From positions 1 to 64,000 of the forward strand of contig CAUYUJ010003877.1 of the NCBI GenBank assembly GCA_963575745.1: DNA of 64,000 nt. The letters run 5' to 3'. This DNA is from Prorocentrum cordatum (Eukaryota > Sar > Dinophyceae > Prorocentrales > Prorocentraceae). Of this stretch, positions 11,397-22,480 are shown one piece after another. The position numbers were made by a program, and so were the translations under genes. Every line of letters begins with the position of its first letter. The first letter of the stretch is position 1. The notes under the pieces were generated by a model. The model was not told the origin of the DNA, searched no databases, and was given only the letters and a program-made list of their open reading frames with translations.

Positions 11397-11728
11397 GAGG
11401 CGTTCAGCGGTGCTGCAGAGTCCGCCTCGGCACCAGGTGGTACTGCACAGCCCATCCGGCGCAGGGCAGGCAGAAAGCGCACCAACTCCGACGAAGCGCT
11501 TTCTCCGCGTACTTGTTCCAGATCATCGGCAACAATCATATGTTGCTCTCCGCTATCCAACATCTAATCTGCAATGCTGCACAGCCTGCAGCTGCAATAT
11601 GGCGGTTCATGGACACGTGGACGGAGGAGAAGTCGTCGACTGACAACAACAGGGGGAACGCGACGGAGAGGGAGGACATCGGCGACGACGAGGACGAGGG
11701 GACGCACAAGCGCCGGCGCCGTGAGTGA
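11397..11728 (+). CDS. Small ORF behind a DinoSL relict, unknown function
   Basis: From about 11397 a frame of some 110 codons is open to a stop at 11726-11728. It reads a soluble helical region (LFQIIGNNHMLLSAIQHLI), then QPAAAIWRFMDTWTEEKSST, and ends in an acidic then basic tail (DDEDEGTHKRRRRE). The AAxIWRFM helix resembles the tail of the modules at 943-1525. The frame lacks an early ATG; an ATG at 11376 in another frame opens a 63-codon ORF. With the spliced-leader relict about 55 bases upstream, the likely history is retroposition of an mRNA followed by decay. The choice of frame is based on the shape of the peptide. Confidence 0.4.
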
Positions 11729-11935
11729 GCGAGCGGCTAGCGCCTCGCAGTTCGTGGGTCGCAGCTCGCAGCCGGTGATCGAATGCGATAACATGCGTGT
11801 ATGTGTGTCTGTGCGCAGGCAAACCAAAAACAAAATCAAGCAAAAGAAAAACAACATCAAAACAAAAGCAACACAAAAATCAAACGCGAAAAAAGTCAAG
11901 GCAATGCAAAGCAAAAACAAACCCAATGCGAAAGT

Positions 11936-12300
11936 GTGAATGTAGATGTAGATGTAGATGTAGGTGTAGGTGTAGATGTAGATGTAGATGTAGATGTAGA
12001 TGTAGGTGTAGGTGTAGGTGTAGGTGTAGGTGTAGGTGTAGGTGTAGGTGTAGATGTAGATGTAGATGTAGGTGTAGTGGTAGGTGTAGGTGTAGGTTTA
12101 GATGTAGGTGTAGATGTAGATGTAGCTGTAGATGTAGATGCAGATGCAGATGCAGATGTAGATGCAGATGTAGATGTAGATGTAGATGTAGATGTATATG
12201 TATATGTATATGTAGATGTAGCTGTAGATGTAGATGTAGATGTGAGTATCGCTGTTGATGTTGATGTGGATGTAGATACAGGTGTAGATGTTGATGTAGC
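11936..12300. repeat. (GATGTA/GGTGTA)n hexanucleotide array
   Basis: About sixty hexamer units, mostly GATGTA and GGTGTA with rarer GATGCA and TATGTA, run in tandem. Because the unit is six bases, frames stay open and read Val-Asp or Cys-Arg repeats. This is a satellite, not a gene. Confidence 0.97.
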
Positions 12301-12398
12301 TTTCGGTTTCGATATAGATGTTGTTGTCCTATATCATCAAACTCCTAAGTAGGGTCGCACTGGGATAATGATACTGAAGTTTGAACATTGGCAACAGC

Positions 12399-12650
12399 TT
12401 CACAGATGGAGGGCGGGTGATTTTGAACATGTGGCTATCGCCTTAGCGCCGCGCGCGCTCGCTTGAAACATTGCAAGACCTTCATGGGTTGAGGATGACC
12501 AGTTTTCAAAAAGTGGCTCTCGCCTTAGCGCCGCGCACATTCGTTCTGAACGTGTGCAAGAGCTTCACGGATTGAGGGCGGTTCCTTTTCAACATGTAGC
12601 GATCGCCTTAAGGCCACGCACATTCGTTTGTAAAATGTGCAAGAGTTTCC
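12399..12650. repeat. Three tandem copies of an ~82-bp repeat
   Basis: Copies start near 12400, 12481 and 12564. Each begins TTCAYRGRTTGAGG-like, contains CGCCTTA-GCGCCGCGC-CATTCG, and ends with GTGCAAGAG(C/T)TT. Identity is roughly 75-80 percent by eye. Related ~95-bp duplicated sequence (CCGAGAACCATGTTTTGG type) follows to about 12860. Confidence 0.75.
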
Positions 12651-12974
12651 CGGATTCCCGCGATCAACGTACCAGAATTTGTGTTTGGGAAGGATTCCGG
12701 AGTTTGCGGGTGCAACAATTACATGGGTTCGCGGTGTTGAAATCCGAAGAATGGTGTTCTGGCACGATCCAAGATCGCCAAGGCGCAACAGTCAGGTTGA
12801 TCCGTGGCGTTGGAATCCCGAGAACCATGTTTTGGCATTCTTCCGGGCCTTCAAACGGTTGTCATTCAACAAGGCAGATCCCTCAATGGAAATCAAACGA
12901 TGTATGGGGCCAATGAAGACTGAGCTTGGAGAGAGGGTGTATTCCAACATCGTTGATGGCTCTTGGGTTTACAC

Positions 12975-13225
12975 TGGTCCTCCTCATCCTCCTCCTACCC
13001 CCCTCCCCCTCTTCGTCGTCGTCCTCCTCCTCTTCCTCATCCTCTTTCTCCTCCTCCTCACCTACCCCGCCTCCCCCTCTTCGTCGTCGTCGTCGTCGTC
13101 CTCCTCCTCCTCCTCCTCCTCCTCCTCCTCCCCTTCCTCGTGCACATCCGCCTCGTCCTCATCTTCACCCTCCTCCTCCTCCTCCTCCTCCTCCTCCTCC
13201 TCCTCCTCCTCCTCCTCCTCCTCCC
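12975..13225. repeat. (CCT)n microsatellite
   Basis: A long CCT/CGT polypyrimidine array. The long open frames across it on both strands are repeat translations. Confidence 0.95.
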
Positions 13226-13229
13226 CCTC

Positions 13230-14390
13230 GTTCAGAGGGGGGCGCCCACGCTGCCAAGCGCACACTCTCTTTCTTCAACCGTGCGAGTGTGTGGAGGGAC
13301 GCGAGGCTGAGGAAAACGAAATATGTTCAGGGAGGAGGAGGAGGAAGAAGAAGATGATGATGACTGGGACGAGGCGAACGCGGCATCGTAACATGGCGCA
13401 AACAACCTACACCGACACAAACACGGCCACCGGCAGGACTCGAAAACTACCGCAGCCGCCGAGCGCTACTTGGAACGCAACGCCTAGGCACGCATCACTG
13501 CTGGTAGCGGCCCGACGGTCGGGACCCTAGGTGCTTCGCGAGTCGAGGCGGCGACCCAATCGACACGCTGTGCACTGCAAGCGGGTGCGTGTGTCGCTTC
13601 GCTTCGCGGGGTGGGAGGTCCAGACGGACTGGGGACGCTGACGCCTTGGGAGTGGGGGCGTGCTTAGCGTGTCGCGCCGAGGCGCGTTGTGCCATGAGCA
13701 AGAGCTCCTGATCGTGTCAAGGGCTCCCGTCAGGGCGTGTGCCCTGCGCTCCCGGCGCGGGCGACGGCGGCGCCCGCCGTGGCGAGAGCCGCGCAGGCCC
13801 CTACGGGCCCGATGCCAAGACCCGACACGCGCAGCCCGCTCCGACCGCTGCGTGCTCCCTCGCTGAAGCCCGTCGGGGACAGGACAGCGGAACACGCATG
13901 CCGCTTCGGACCGCGCCGGCGCCAGGACGTCAGAAGCAGCGTGGGTCCGCTGTGCGAACGGCGCGGGGGGCGAGCCCGGGCGAGAAGAGCATCAGGTCAG
14001 GGCTCGGCAGTCCCCAGTCGGTGCGGTGACAGACCGTACGGTCAGTCCCCGCTTGGTTTGGGGGCCCTGGAGGCCCCAGTCGCCCGAGACATCCCGCTAG
14101 AACGACCCGAGTCCCAACACTGTGCGGCCACCTGGACCCCCACTGACTCGCCACACGGTTCGGCCACCGCACCGATTGGGGGCCGCCGAAGGGCGGGCGC
14201 CCCAGGTTGCCCTCCTGGGGGGCGGCCAGCCAGGACAATCCTGGAGCCCTGGGAAAGTTCTCGACGAGGCGCAGCTGCTGAAACGCATCTCGAAGCGAAC
14301 GAAAACCCAAAGACCCGACGGACACGTCCGAAAACCACCAACTCCGGTCTCACTTCGAACGCCCTCCCTGGTCCTGCCTCGACTACACGC
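13230..14390. other. GC-rich stretch, no supported gene
   Basis: Long overlapping frames exist on both strands, but none shows a motif and none has codon use that separates it from the others. I see no gene. Confidence 0.45.
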
Positions 14391-14392
14391 AA

Positions 14393-14550
14393 GGAGTGAC
14401 CCTAAGCAAGCGTGACCTTCAGTGCGCGACTCTTGGGGAGCGCGGGAGGGCCAAACCCGGGCAGGGATGCAGCTGCGACCGCATCGCATCCAGCCTCCTG
14501 GTGACCCCAGTGTGCCCGCACCAAAGGTCGCTCCGGCGAAATGTCTCTCT
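14393..14550. mobile_element. MITE-like inverted-repeat element, copy 2
   Basis: Same organisation as 7514-7672: GGAGTGACCCTAAGCAAGCG at the left, a middle with CGACTCTTGGGG, then GACCCCAGTG and the inverse arm ACCAAAGGTCGCTCCGGCG. The distal arm box is more diverged (ATGTCTCTC). Confidence 0.65.
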
Positions 14551-14879
14551 TACAACACGGGCGCGGCCGCAAGGAACCCTCGCAAGAAACTTGACCCTGA
14601 AAACCCGCGCGCGAGGTGCACCGGAGAGGAAACCCGGAGCACCCTGAACGCAGCCGCTCCTTCCCCGGCTGCGGGAAGCCACCGCGCGGCGCGCGGAACG
14701 AAGAAGCTCAGGATACCCTGACGAAAAGCAGATGGTTTCTGGATGCGCGCCCCCACTGTACGTGTAACCGACTCATCTCCCTCATGGACGCCACCGAGCC
14801 ACCGGCAACGCGGGTCCAAGCCGGGGAGCCCTCCGGGGCTCCCAGCCTGGGCGCGGCCCACCCCGCGGCCTGCAGAGCA

Positions 14880-15090
14880 TCATGCAGGCGCCGTGGGCCC
14901 CCTGCAGGACGAGCGCGGGCGCATTGGCGCGGACCCCAAAGGCCCTGACCGACGTGCCCAGAGCCAGACGCCCCTCGGAGAGCGGAGGAGGAACGAACGA
15001 CCACCAGTGCGGGCACGTGTCCGAGCTTGCCTCGGACCAGGCGAGCGAGGCCGTGGCCTCCAGAGACTGCCCGTGGTGCACGTTCAGGCA
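14880..15090 (-). CDS. Candidate internal exon
   Basis: The minus strand reads about 70 codons beginning CLNVHHGQSLEATASLAWS and including CPHWWSFVPPP and RAFGVRANAPALVLQGAHGA. Nearly every codon ends in G or C, and aromatic and His residues are frequent, unlike the other frames. There is no recognised domain and no linked exon. It could be a chance open frame in GC-rich DNA. Confidence 0.3.
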
Positions 15091-15219
15091 CGCGCGCGAG
15101 ACATCTGCAGAGTCATGCGAAGCCAAGGAGGACGGAGAGGAGAGGGGGCGGGGAGCACGCAGCCTGGAAAGGACGCGGTCTGGTTAAACTGCCCGAGCGG
15201 CCCGTGCAGCATCGCGAGG

Positions 15220-15495
15220 GCGAGGAGGAGGAGGAGGGGGAAGCCGACGACGGCGGTGGCGACGGCGACGACGGCGGCGGCGTATGCCGAGCCCGTCGTC
15301 CCCCCGATTGTCCTCATCCTCGTCGTCTTCCTCTTCCCCCGGGGAGGGGGGCGTCGACGGCTACGGCGACGACGACAACGACGCGACGACGACGACGGCG
15401 ACCCAACGACGACGACGACAACGGCGCAACGACGACGACGATGTCGACGACCACGACGACCACGACGACGTTATGACGACGACGACGACGACGCA

Positions 15496-15526
<31 letters not shown>

Positions 15527-15545
15527 CGACGACGACCGCAGTCCC
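15220..15545. repeat. (CGA)n / (GAC)n microsatellite
   Basis: A GAC/CGA trinucleotide array in several blocks. The Asp, Thr or Arg homopolymer frames are repeat translations. The next 550 bases are polypyrimidine-rich without a supported gene. Confidence 0.93.
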
Positions 15546-16096
15546 GCCCCGCATCGCTGGGCGCGCGCCTGCTCGCGAGTGATGTCCTCTGGGTTCGGTG
15601 CCCCCACCGGCCGCGTGTAGCCGTCCAGCGTGGGGGCCTCGCGGCCACCCCGCCGCGACTCGCCCCTCCCCTGCAGCTCCTGTTTTCCCTGGCGCGAAGC
15701 CTGGAAACTAAGGGCCCAGTCTAGTGGGCCGCACTTCTGCTTCAGAAGGCGCGGTGCTCTCCCTCCCCCCCATTTCGCCGCTCTCGCCCAACCCCATCTC
15801 TCCACCTTCTCGGGGCCCGCGTTCTTTCTCACATGTTTCAATGCTCCCGTCCTCCCCCCGTGTATTTCTCTTTCTTTTTTTTTGTTTGTTTTCTCTCTCT
15901 CTCTCTCTTTCCCACCCTCCCATCTCTCTTTCTCCCTTTCCCCCCCTCCTTCTTAAATCCCCCCCGATGCATCGGCGTGTCTCTCGCCCTGTTCTCGCTG
16001 AGCGAGCGCAGCCACTCGGGCCAAATATTGCACGCCGCTGCGACATCAGAACAGCTCAGATCTGATTGGCCCGATCTAGAAGCCCTTAATTCCAAT

Positions 16097-17045
16097 ACAT
16101 GTTAGCCAGCGTGGACCCCAAAGGGTATGTTCTAGCGTACTACATGGTGCAATCTACGTGGTGCAATTGACTACCCTGCACCGCGCTTGACCACTCCACT
16201 GCTCGCGCAAACATCCCACCCACCCACCCGCAACTTGGTTCGCAAAATCTCTTAAGACCGTGACGGTGGGTACCAAATGGCACTTGCCAACGACAGCGAC
16301 GCCGACGACGACAGCGACAACGACGACGACGACGCCGCCGACAACGACTACGACGACACCGACGACGTCTCCAACGACTTCGACGACGCCGACAACGACG
16401 ACGACGACGACGACGACGACACCGACGACGACGACGCCGACGCCGACGACGACGACGACGATGACAACGACGACGACGATGACGACGCCGACGACGACGA
16501 CAACGACGACGCCGACGACGACGACGACGTCAACGACGCCGACGACGACGACGACGACGACGACGGCGGCGACGAGGACGACGCCGACAACGACGACGAA
16601 GACGACGACGACGCCGACGCCGACGACGACGACGAAGACGACGACGACGTCGCAAACGAAGACGACGACGAGGGAGGAGGGAGGACGACGACGGCGACAA
16701 CGGCGACAACGACGACAACGACGAGGGAGGAGGGAGGACGGCGACGACGCGAACGACGAAGAAGGAGGAAGGACGGCGACGCCAACGACGGCAACGACGA
16801 GGGAGGAGGGAAGACGACGACGACAACGACGACGACGACGACGACGGCGACGAAATAGGAGGGACGACGACGAGACGCCGACGACGGACGACGACGACGA
16901 CGAGGGAGGAGGAGGAAGGACGACCACGGCGACAACGACGACGGAAACGACCACGACGCCAAAGAGGACGACGACGACGAACACGAGGAAAGACAGAGGA
17001 CGACGTAGGCGACGACGACGACGACAACGACGCGGGAGGAGGGAG

Positions 17046-17077
<32 letters not shown>

Positions 17078-17600
17078 GCAAGAGCGCGCGCGCACGCTTT
17101 TGTTGAAATTCCGTGTTGCGAAACCTTGGGTTTTTGTAGGTTTTTTGGACGCGCGATTTCGAAATCCTTCCGAAACCGATGGGTTTTGAAGGATTTCGGC
17201 GTACGCGCGCGACCACGCGCGCGTCTGCACTTCGTCCCATTTGTTGCAGAGGATTCTCGCGACGGCACACGCGCAAGGGCGTTCGACAGATTTCGACATG
17301 CGCGCGCTCGAAGCCCGTTCGGTAGCATGTTGTGAAAATCTAAAAAACCGATGGTTTTCCCTTGATTTCAGAAGAGCTCGCGCGGAAGTTGTTTTAGCAA
17401 AACAGTGTTGCGAAACCATGCGTTTTTGTATGTGGTTTGGAAACTCGATTGCGAAATCCTTCCGGCGCCGAAGGTTTTTGAAGGATTTCGGCATGCGCGC
17501 GCGACGACGCGAGCGTGCGCACTTCGTCTCATTTTGTACAAGGGATTCGCGAAAAAAGTGTTAATAGTGTTTTTTTTGTTTCAAGGGACCCTCATGGGGG
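16097..17600. mobile_element. Repeat element with terminal CTACGTGGTGCA box and expanded (CGA)n core
   Basis: The left end (16097-16250) contains GTTAGCCAGCGTGGACCCCA, then CTACATGGTGCA, CTACGTGGTGCA and ACCCACCCGCAACTTGGTTC. The same words occur in the element at 46912-48165. An 800-base CGA array follows (16285-17085), then two copies, about 291 bases apart, of a unit with GTTGCGAAACC, GATTTCGAAATCCTTCCG and GAAGGATTTCGGC. That unit is also repeated at 47400-48050. No right terminal inverted repeat was found in this copy. Confidence 0.6.
16285..17085. repeat. (CGA)n array, ~800 bp
   Basis: A CGA/GAC trinucleotide array with GAGGGAGGAGG interruptions. All six frames are largely open and read Asp, Thr, Arg, Val, Ser or Arg/Ser-rich peptides. 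It is inside the repeat element at 16097-17600. Confidence 0.97.
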
Positions 17601-18814
17601 GAAATCGGCCTGCCTGGGATGGTATGGTTTCATATTCCCAGAGGTCTTTTTTTTCAGAAAAAAATGAAATTTTCTGTGCGTGCGTTTTTTCAGAAAACGT
17701 TTTCTGATTTTTTTGCGCTTGATTTTTTTTTGCGCGCAGCTTTGGTTTTCGCATCTTTATAATCTACACAGAATGTGCGATGTGGTGTTGTTTTGTGGCA
17801 ATCATGGCCAGCGGGCTGTTCCGTGCTAGTTGAACTAGCCTCGCACCCTTAATCCACCATATCCGCCATGGTATGATTATACTGCGCAGTCGGTGATCAC
17901 GTGTATCTTCTTATCGCGGCTGGGATTTCTAATTAGTTGGTTGGCATTTGTGAGACGACTGGGCCGTAGTGTAAGTAGAAGTTGGGCCGTAGTGTAAGTA
18001 GAAACGGGGAGGCGAGAAACCGGCATCAGCAACATCATCATCATCATCATCATCATCAGCATCATCATCATCATCATCTTGCAACGCATCATAAGCAGCG
18101 CACAGACGCAGGTGCGTACAACGAGGAAGGGGAGATTGGAGACGATGGACGGAACCGCGCACCAAGGCACTAGGGACAAACAGGTCAGGAGGAGGCGGTC
18201 AGTGTTTGACAAGTTCCTGCACGACAGAAGTTGCACCCGCAAGCGGTCGAATATCATCGCTGACAGCGAGGGGAAGGAATGTGAGGGGGAGATGGATCGA
18301 GGAAAAAGGACCAGGAGGAGAAGGAGAGCGGGAGCGCCAGGGGATGGGGCGAGGGGAGGGTGGGGGCGGAGGACAGGAGGCAGGGGCGGAGGACAGGAGG
18401 ACTAGAGGACAGCAGGATAAACGCAACTCCGCCTGGAACGACTGTCAGGCAAGACTGGCAGCGAGCGGGAAACATATATAACGCAGCGCCTTCGTCGAAG
18501 CACGTCAATCTGATTAGTGCGCCCATCGCCCTCATCTAAATACATTGCGTCATATAACGGTATCCCCCCGCTTCCAGTGCAATGCCGACGTGTGTGTGTG
18601 TGTGTCTGTATGATCGTATGCATGTGCGTTCCCACCCCCATGTGTCGCCATGGATTTGATTTCTAATGTTAGCTCGACGTCTAGCCCCAGACCGCATTGT
18701 TGTAAGTCGCATTCGCCGACATCAGTTGTTGCGTATCCGACGTATCAGTTTATTTTTGTTGTCTAGTTTTATTGATTCGTTTCGTCGTTCTTATTTCTCT
18801 CTCTCTCTCTCTGT

Positions 18815-18852
<38 letters not shown>

Positions 18853-19770
18853 GGTTATCTGTCTGTCCCTCTCTCTTTGTTTCTCCCTCCCTCACTCTGT
18901 TCAGGTCTCGCTCGCTCTTTTTACGTTGTAGGTATCTCTCTATATCTCTGTGTCTCTCTCTCTCTCTCTCTCTCTCTTTTTCTCTTTCTCTGGTAGATAG
19001 TATTGTCTCGCTTTCTCTCTTTCTCTCTCGCTCTCGCTCTCCTTAGTTCCCCTCTGTGGGACCCCCGCTCACGATATTTCTGTATCCCGCCATGCGTAGA
19101 TATCGATCCGTCCCTCTCACGCGCATCCCGTATCATTACATATGTGTAGGTGTGTTAATCTGCCGTTGTGTGCTAGCATATATGCATGCACTTACACATG
19201 TATATATATATATGTATACACATGTATTGAGTTTGGCGAATGGTGTCTTAGTCGATGCGTGCACCGACGTGAGAATACATACATATCTGTATACATATAC
19301 AGATATGTGTGTATCTATATATGTGGATCGATGCATGTGCATGGAGGCGTTGCAAGCGTAGGTTTACATGCGCATATGTGTACGTGCGCCCTTGTATACA
19401 TATATATGTCCGAACGTGTGCGAGTTGACGTAACCTTCATAGCCATGAATATGAATGTATATACATAGGTGTATACGTATATAAGCATGTACGTATAATT
19501 GTAAACGTGCTTGTATGCATATGATGTATGTATGTATGTATGTATGTATGTATGTATGTATGCATGAATGCATGCATGCATGCATGTATGTATGTATGTA
19601 TGTATGTATGTATGCATGTATGTATGTATATATGCATGTATGTATGTATGTATATATATAGGTGGGTACTCCCCCCCTGCATGGTCGCCCCCATCTCCTC
19701 TACATGGGCGGTTGCACAGAGCGCCCCCTCGAGTCGCGGCGACGCTGCACGTCGCAATGGCACTTAGCGG
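17600..19770. repeat. Repeat-rich stretch: (CAT)n, (CT)n, AT-rich and (ATGT)n blocks
   Basis: Visible blocks are (CAT)n at 18034-18078, CT-rich simple sequence at 18795-19045, alternating TATA/TGTA sequence at 19190-19320, and an (ATGT)n array with GCATGCATGC interruptions at 19524-19662. Between them no gene is supported. Confidence 0.85.
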
Positions 19771-20580
19771 TGGTCTGTAAAGCAGCATGCCACTGAGAGG
19801 CCGATGCAGACCATCGAGCACGCAGCGCCCGAGGCTGAGACAGCACAGCTGGCATCTGAAAAATTAGTGGCAACCTCGGGGGAGAAGCCTTGGATCATGA
19901 ACCTCTCTGCTGGCGACAGGAACCGATGGATCGTGAAATCCAGCGTCCCCTTTTCAAAGACAAGCAAGTGATGGTTGTCTTGCGTGAGCTCGGGGCAAAT
20001 GTTCGCCCTCGGCAAGTCTTTGGGAGGCGTTGCCAGCAGACTCGAGCATGCAAATATCCTTGCACGAGTTTAAATTCGCCTGCGTGGCATCATCCAGGTC
20101 AGTCACCTGGGCCTTCGGGAGGCTCCTGTCGAGCATATCTGCCAGCTGAAACTCTGGCAAACGGAACTGTTCTGGGCGCAAACATGGTGGATGGTCCGCT
20201 CCATCCTTGAACAGCTTGCTCCTCCTACCACAGATGTGCATCCTAGTGCGCTCCTGGGGCAGCCCCAGCTGCTCCGAGCTCAGCAGCCATGGCCAAACGC
20301 ACCAACCATCCCCGAGCTCTGAAGTCAGATATTCGATCACTTCGTCTGCTTGGCTGGCCGCCCGCCCAGGCGGGACATCTGCTAGCTCTAGCTGGGTCTC
20401 AATCACAAATATCTCGAGCGCCTCGGTCTCTCGGCGCGCTTGGCCCACAATGCATGCAAGTATCGACAACCATTCGTTGTCGTCATCGTCCTTCTGCAAC
20501 CCCTGGCCGTCAACAGGGAATGGTGCACTGTCTGGTGCGGCGATGATCACCTGCGCGTCCCTGATCTTGTTCAGGTTCAA
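19764..20580 (-). CDS. Exon with motifs IV-X, frameshifted
   Basis: After the acceptor CCGCCAG the frame reads LNLNKIRDAQVIIAAPDSAP (motif IV with Ser for Cys), FVIETQ (motif VI position) and LGLPQERTRMHICGRR (motif VIII). It stops at 19954 after a +1 shift near 20035. The other frame continues LPRANICPELTQDNHHLLVF, RFLSPAERFMIQGF (motif IX-X region) and SASGAACSMVCIGL (motif X position), with its stop at 19764. The Cys-to-Ser change needs only one base (TGT to AGT). Confidence 0.75.
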
Positions 20581-22417
20581 CTGGCGGGCGCAGGGGCGGC
20601 GCGGGCGAGATGGATGCGGGCGCGCGGCTCTTGAACGCCACAGTTACCTCGCTCGAGAAGCGCGCGCACACCACCTCCGCAACACAAGGCGGGCACGTGA
20701 CGCAGATTAATGACAGATGGAACGACTTGCATCGAGGTCATGTTGGATGCCGAGAAACTTACAACAGTGGTATATTCGCACGTATTCCTTGACATTCCCT
20801 CCTGCTCCATCCTTCCAACATATCTGTTTAACTCTATAATGTCTGACGTCATGTATAAACGCAGTTACGCCTAAACGCTTATAACCATGCAAGTGCATCC
20901 ATCCATGCATGCATGCATATATATATATACGCATATACATACAGACGCACGTACATGCATCCGTACCTACATACATTCAATCATGCATGCATTCATGCAT
21001 GCATATATGTATGCATGTGTACGTACGTGCATGCATGTATTATATATATATATACATACTGAGTCGCTTAATTATTTGTTCATGTATGTGTGTTTGGTTC
21101 ATGTTTTAGTTGATTTGTTTATATAAATATAAATATACGTATGTGTGTGCGTGTGCGTGTATAACTGGCGTTCGCGGCTCGGGGGGGGGGGCAGGCCCAC
21201 TCCTCCATGGCGGTGGCGGGGCTCCAGGAGCTTTCTTCCCCGCTCCACGACAGCTTAGATGCCCTCCAAGACGGTCAAGCTAGCTGGCTCAAGATGGCCT
21301 CAGAGATGCCTCTCACACCGCCAAGAAGCCCCCAATTACGCCCCAAGAGGCCTCCAAGAGGCCTCTCCCGAGAGAGCCCAAGAGGCACAAATGGCCTCAT
21401 CCTTATCGGAAAACGTTTTTTGTTGTTGTTTTTTTTGAGGGGGGGGGGTTGAATCATATTCTTATAGTGGGCTTTGACAGCGTTCAAGACGGCCCGCGAG
21501 GCCCCGAAGATCGTCCCAAGACGGCCCAAGAGGCTCCCAAGAGGGCTCCCAGACTGCCCGAGAGCTCCCAGACGGCCGCAGAGGGCCCCAGGACGCCCTA
21601 AGAAAGGGCCCAGAGGGGGTCCTCGAACGGACATTTGAAGCTTTCACCTTTCAGCATGCTCTTGCGCTGAAGGGTAGCCCTCCGCGCCCCCCCCTTGTGG
21701 CCTTCGTGAAGTCGCAGGGAACGTGCACGTGGGTCGACGCGCCGTTCGCCACCCATATGGCGCGCCGCTGCAGCCACTCCTTCTTGTCGCAGCAGTAGTT
21801 GGTCACGCGGATCCCCATCTGCGGGGCGCGGGAGGGGGTTCAACCGGCATTGGAGGGCGGGGGCGGGGGGTGCGAGGAAGGGCCAGTGGACGAGGGACGC
21901 ACGAGGAGTTTGGATGGGAGAGTGACGACAAATGAGGGATGAAGGGGCACGGAGGAGGACGATGAGAAAGGGAGGATGGGGAGGATGATGAGATTTGGTG
22001 AAGGGAGGGTGTTGTGAGGGCCCAGACGTAGGTACAGATCCTCCCACATTTCATATTGTTTCTCCCCCCTCCCCTGTGTCATCCCTCCCCGTGCTGTCCT
22101 GCATCCCACGCGCATTCCCCTCCATGTCTCTATCGGATATCCCACTCTTCCTCCTCCTCCTCCTCCTCCTCCTCTTCTCCTCCGCCGCCTACTCCTCCTC
22201 CTCCTCCTTCTCCTCCTCCTCCTCCTCCTCAATCGTGTCCTCATATCCGATCGCGCAAGCCTCCTTGACCGCGATCGCCCCCGTGTTCATGCCGCACCCA
22301 ATGGACAAGACGTGGAGGTGGTCGGGGGGCTTGGCGCCATTGTCGGTCATGAGGTCGCGCGCCAGTTCCTTCTGACGGGATAGCGCGGGAGGGGCGAGGT
22401 AGCGCGTGAGACGGGAG

Positions 22418-22480
<63 letters not shown>

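Noticed and set aside
10916-11563. Minus-strand ORF of 215 residues with hydrophobic Cys/Leu/Tyr C-terminus
   Set aside because: The hydrophobic part is the AGCAT-type array; the N-terminal part is antisense to the more protein-like plus-strand ORF behind the DinoSL relict.
11797-12352. Val-Asp and Cys-Arg repeat proteins of 150-183 residues
   Set aside because: Direct translation of the GATGTA/GGTGTA hexamer array.
16285-17494. Open frames of 250-450 residues on both strands
   Set aside because: They translate a CGA array into Asp, Thr, Arg, Val or Ser runs in every frame.
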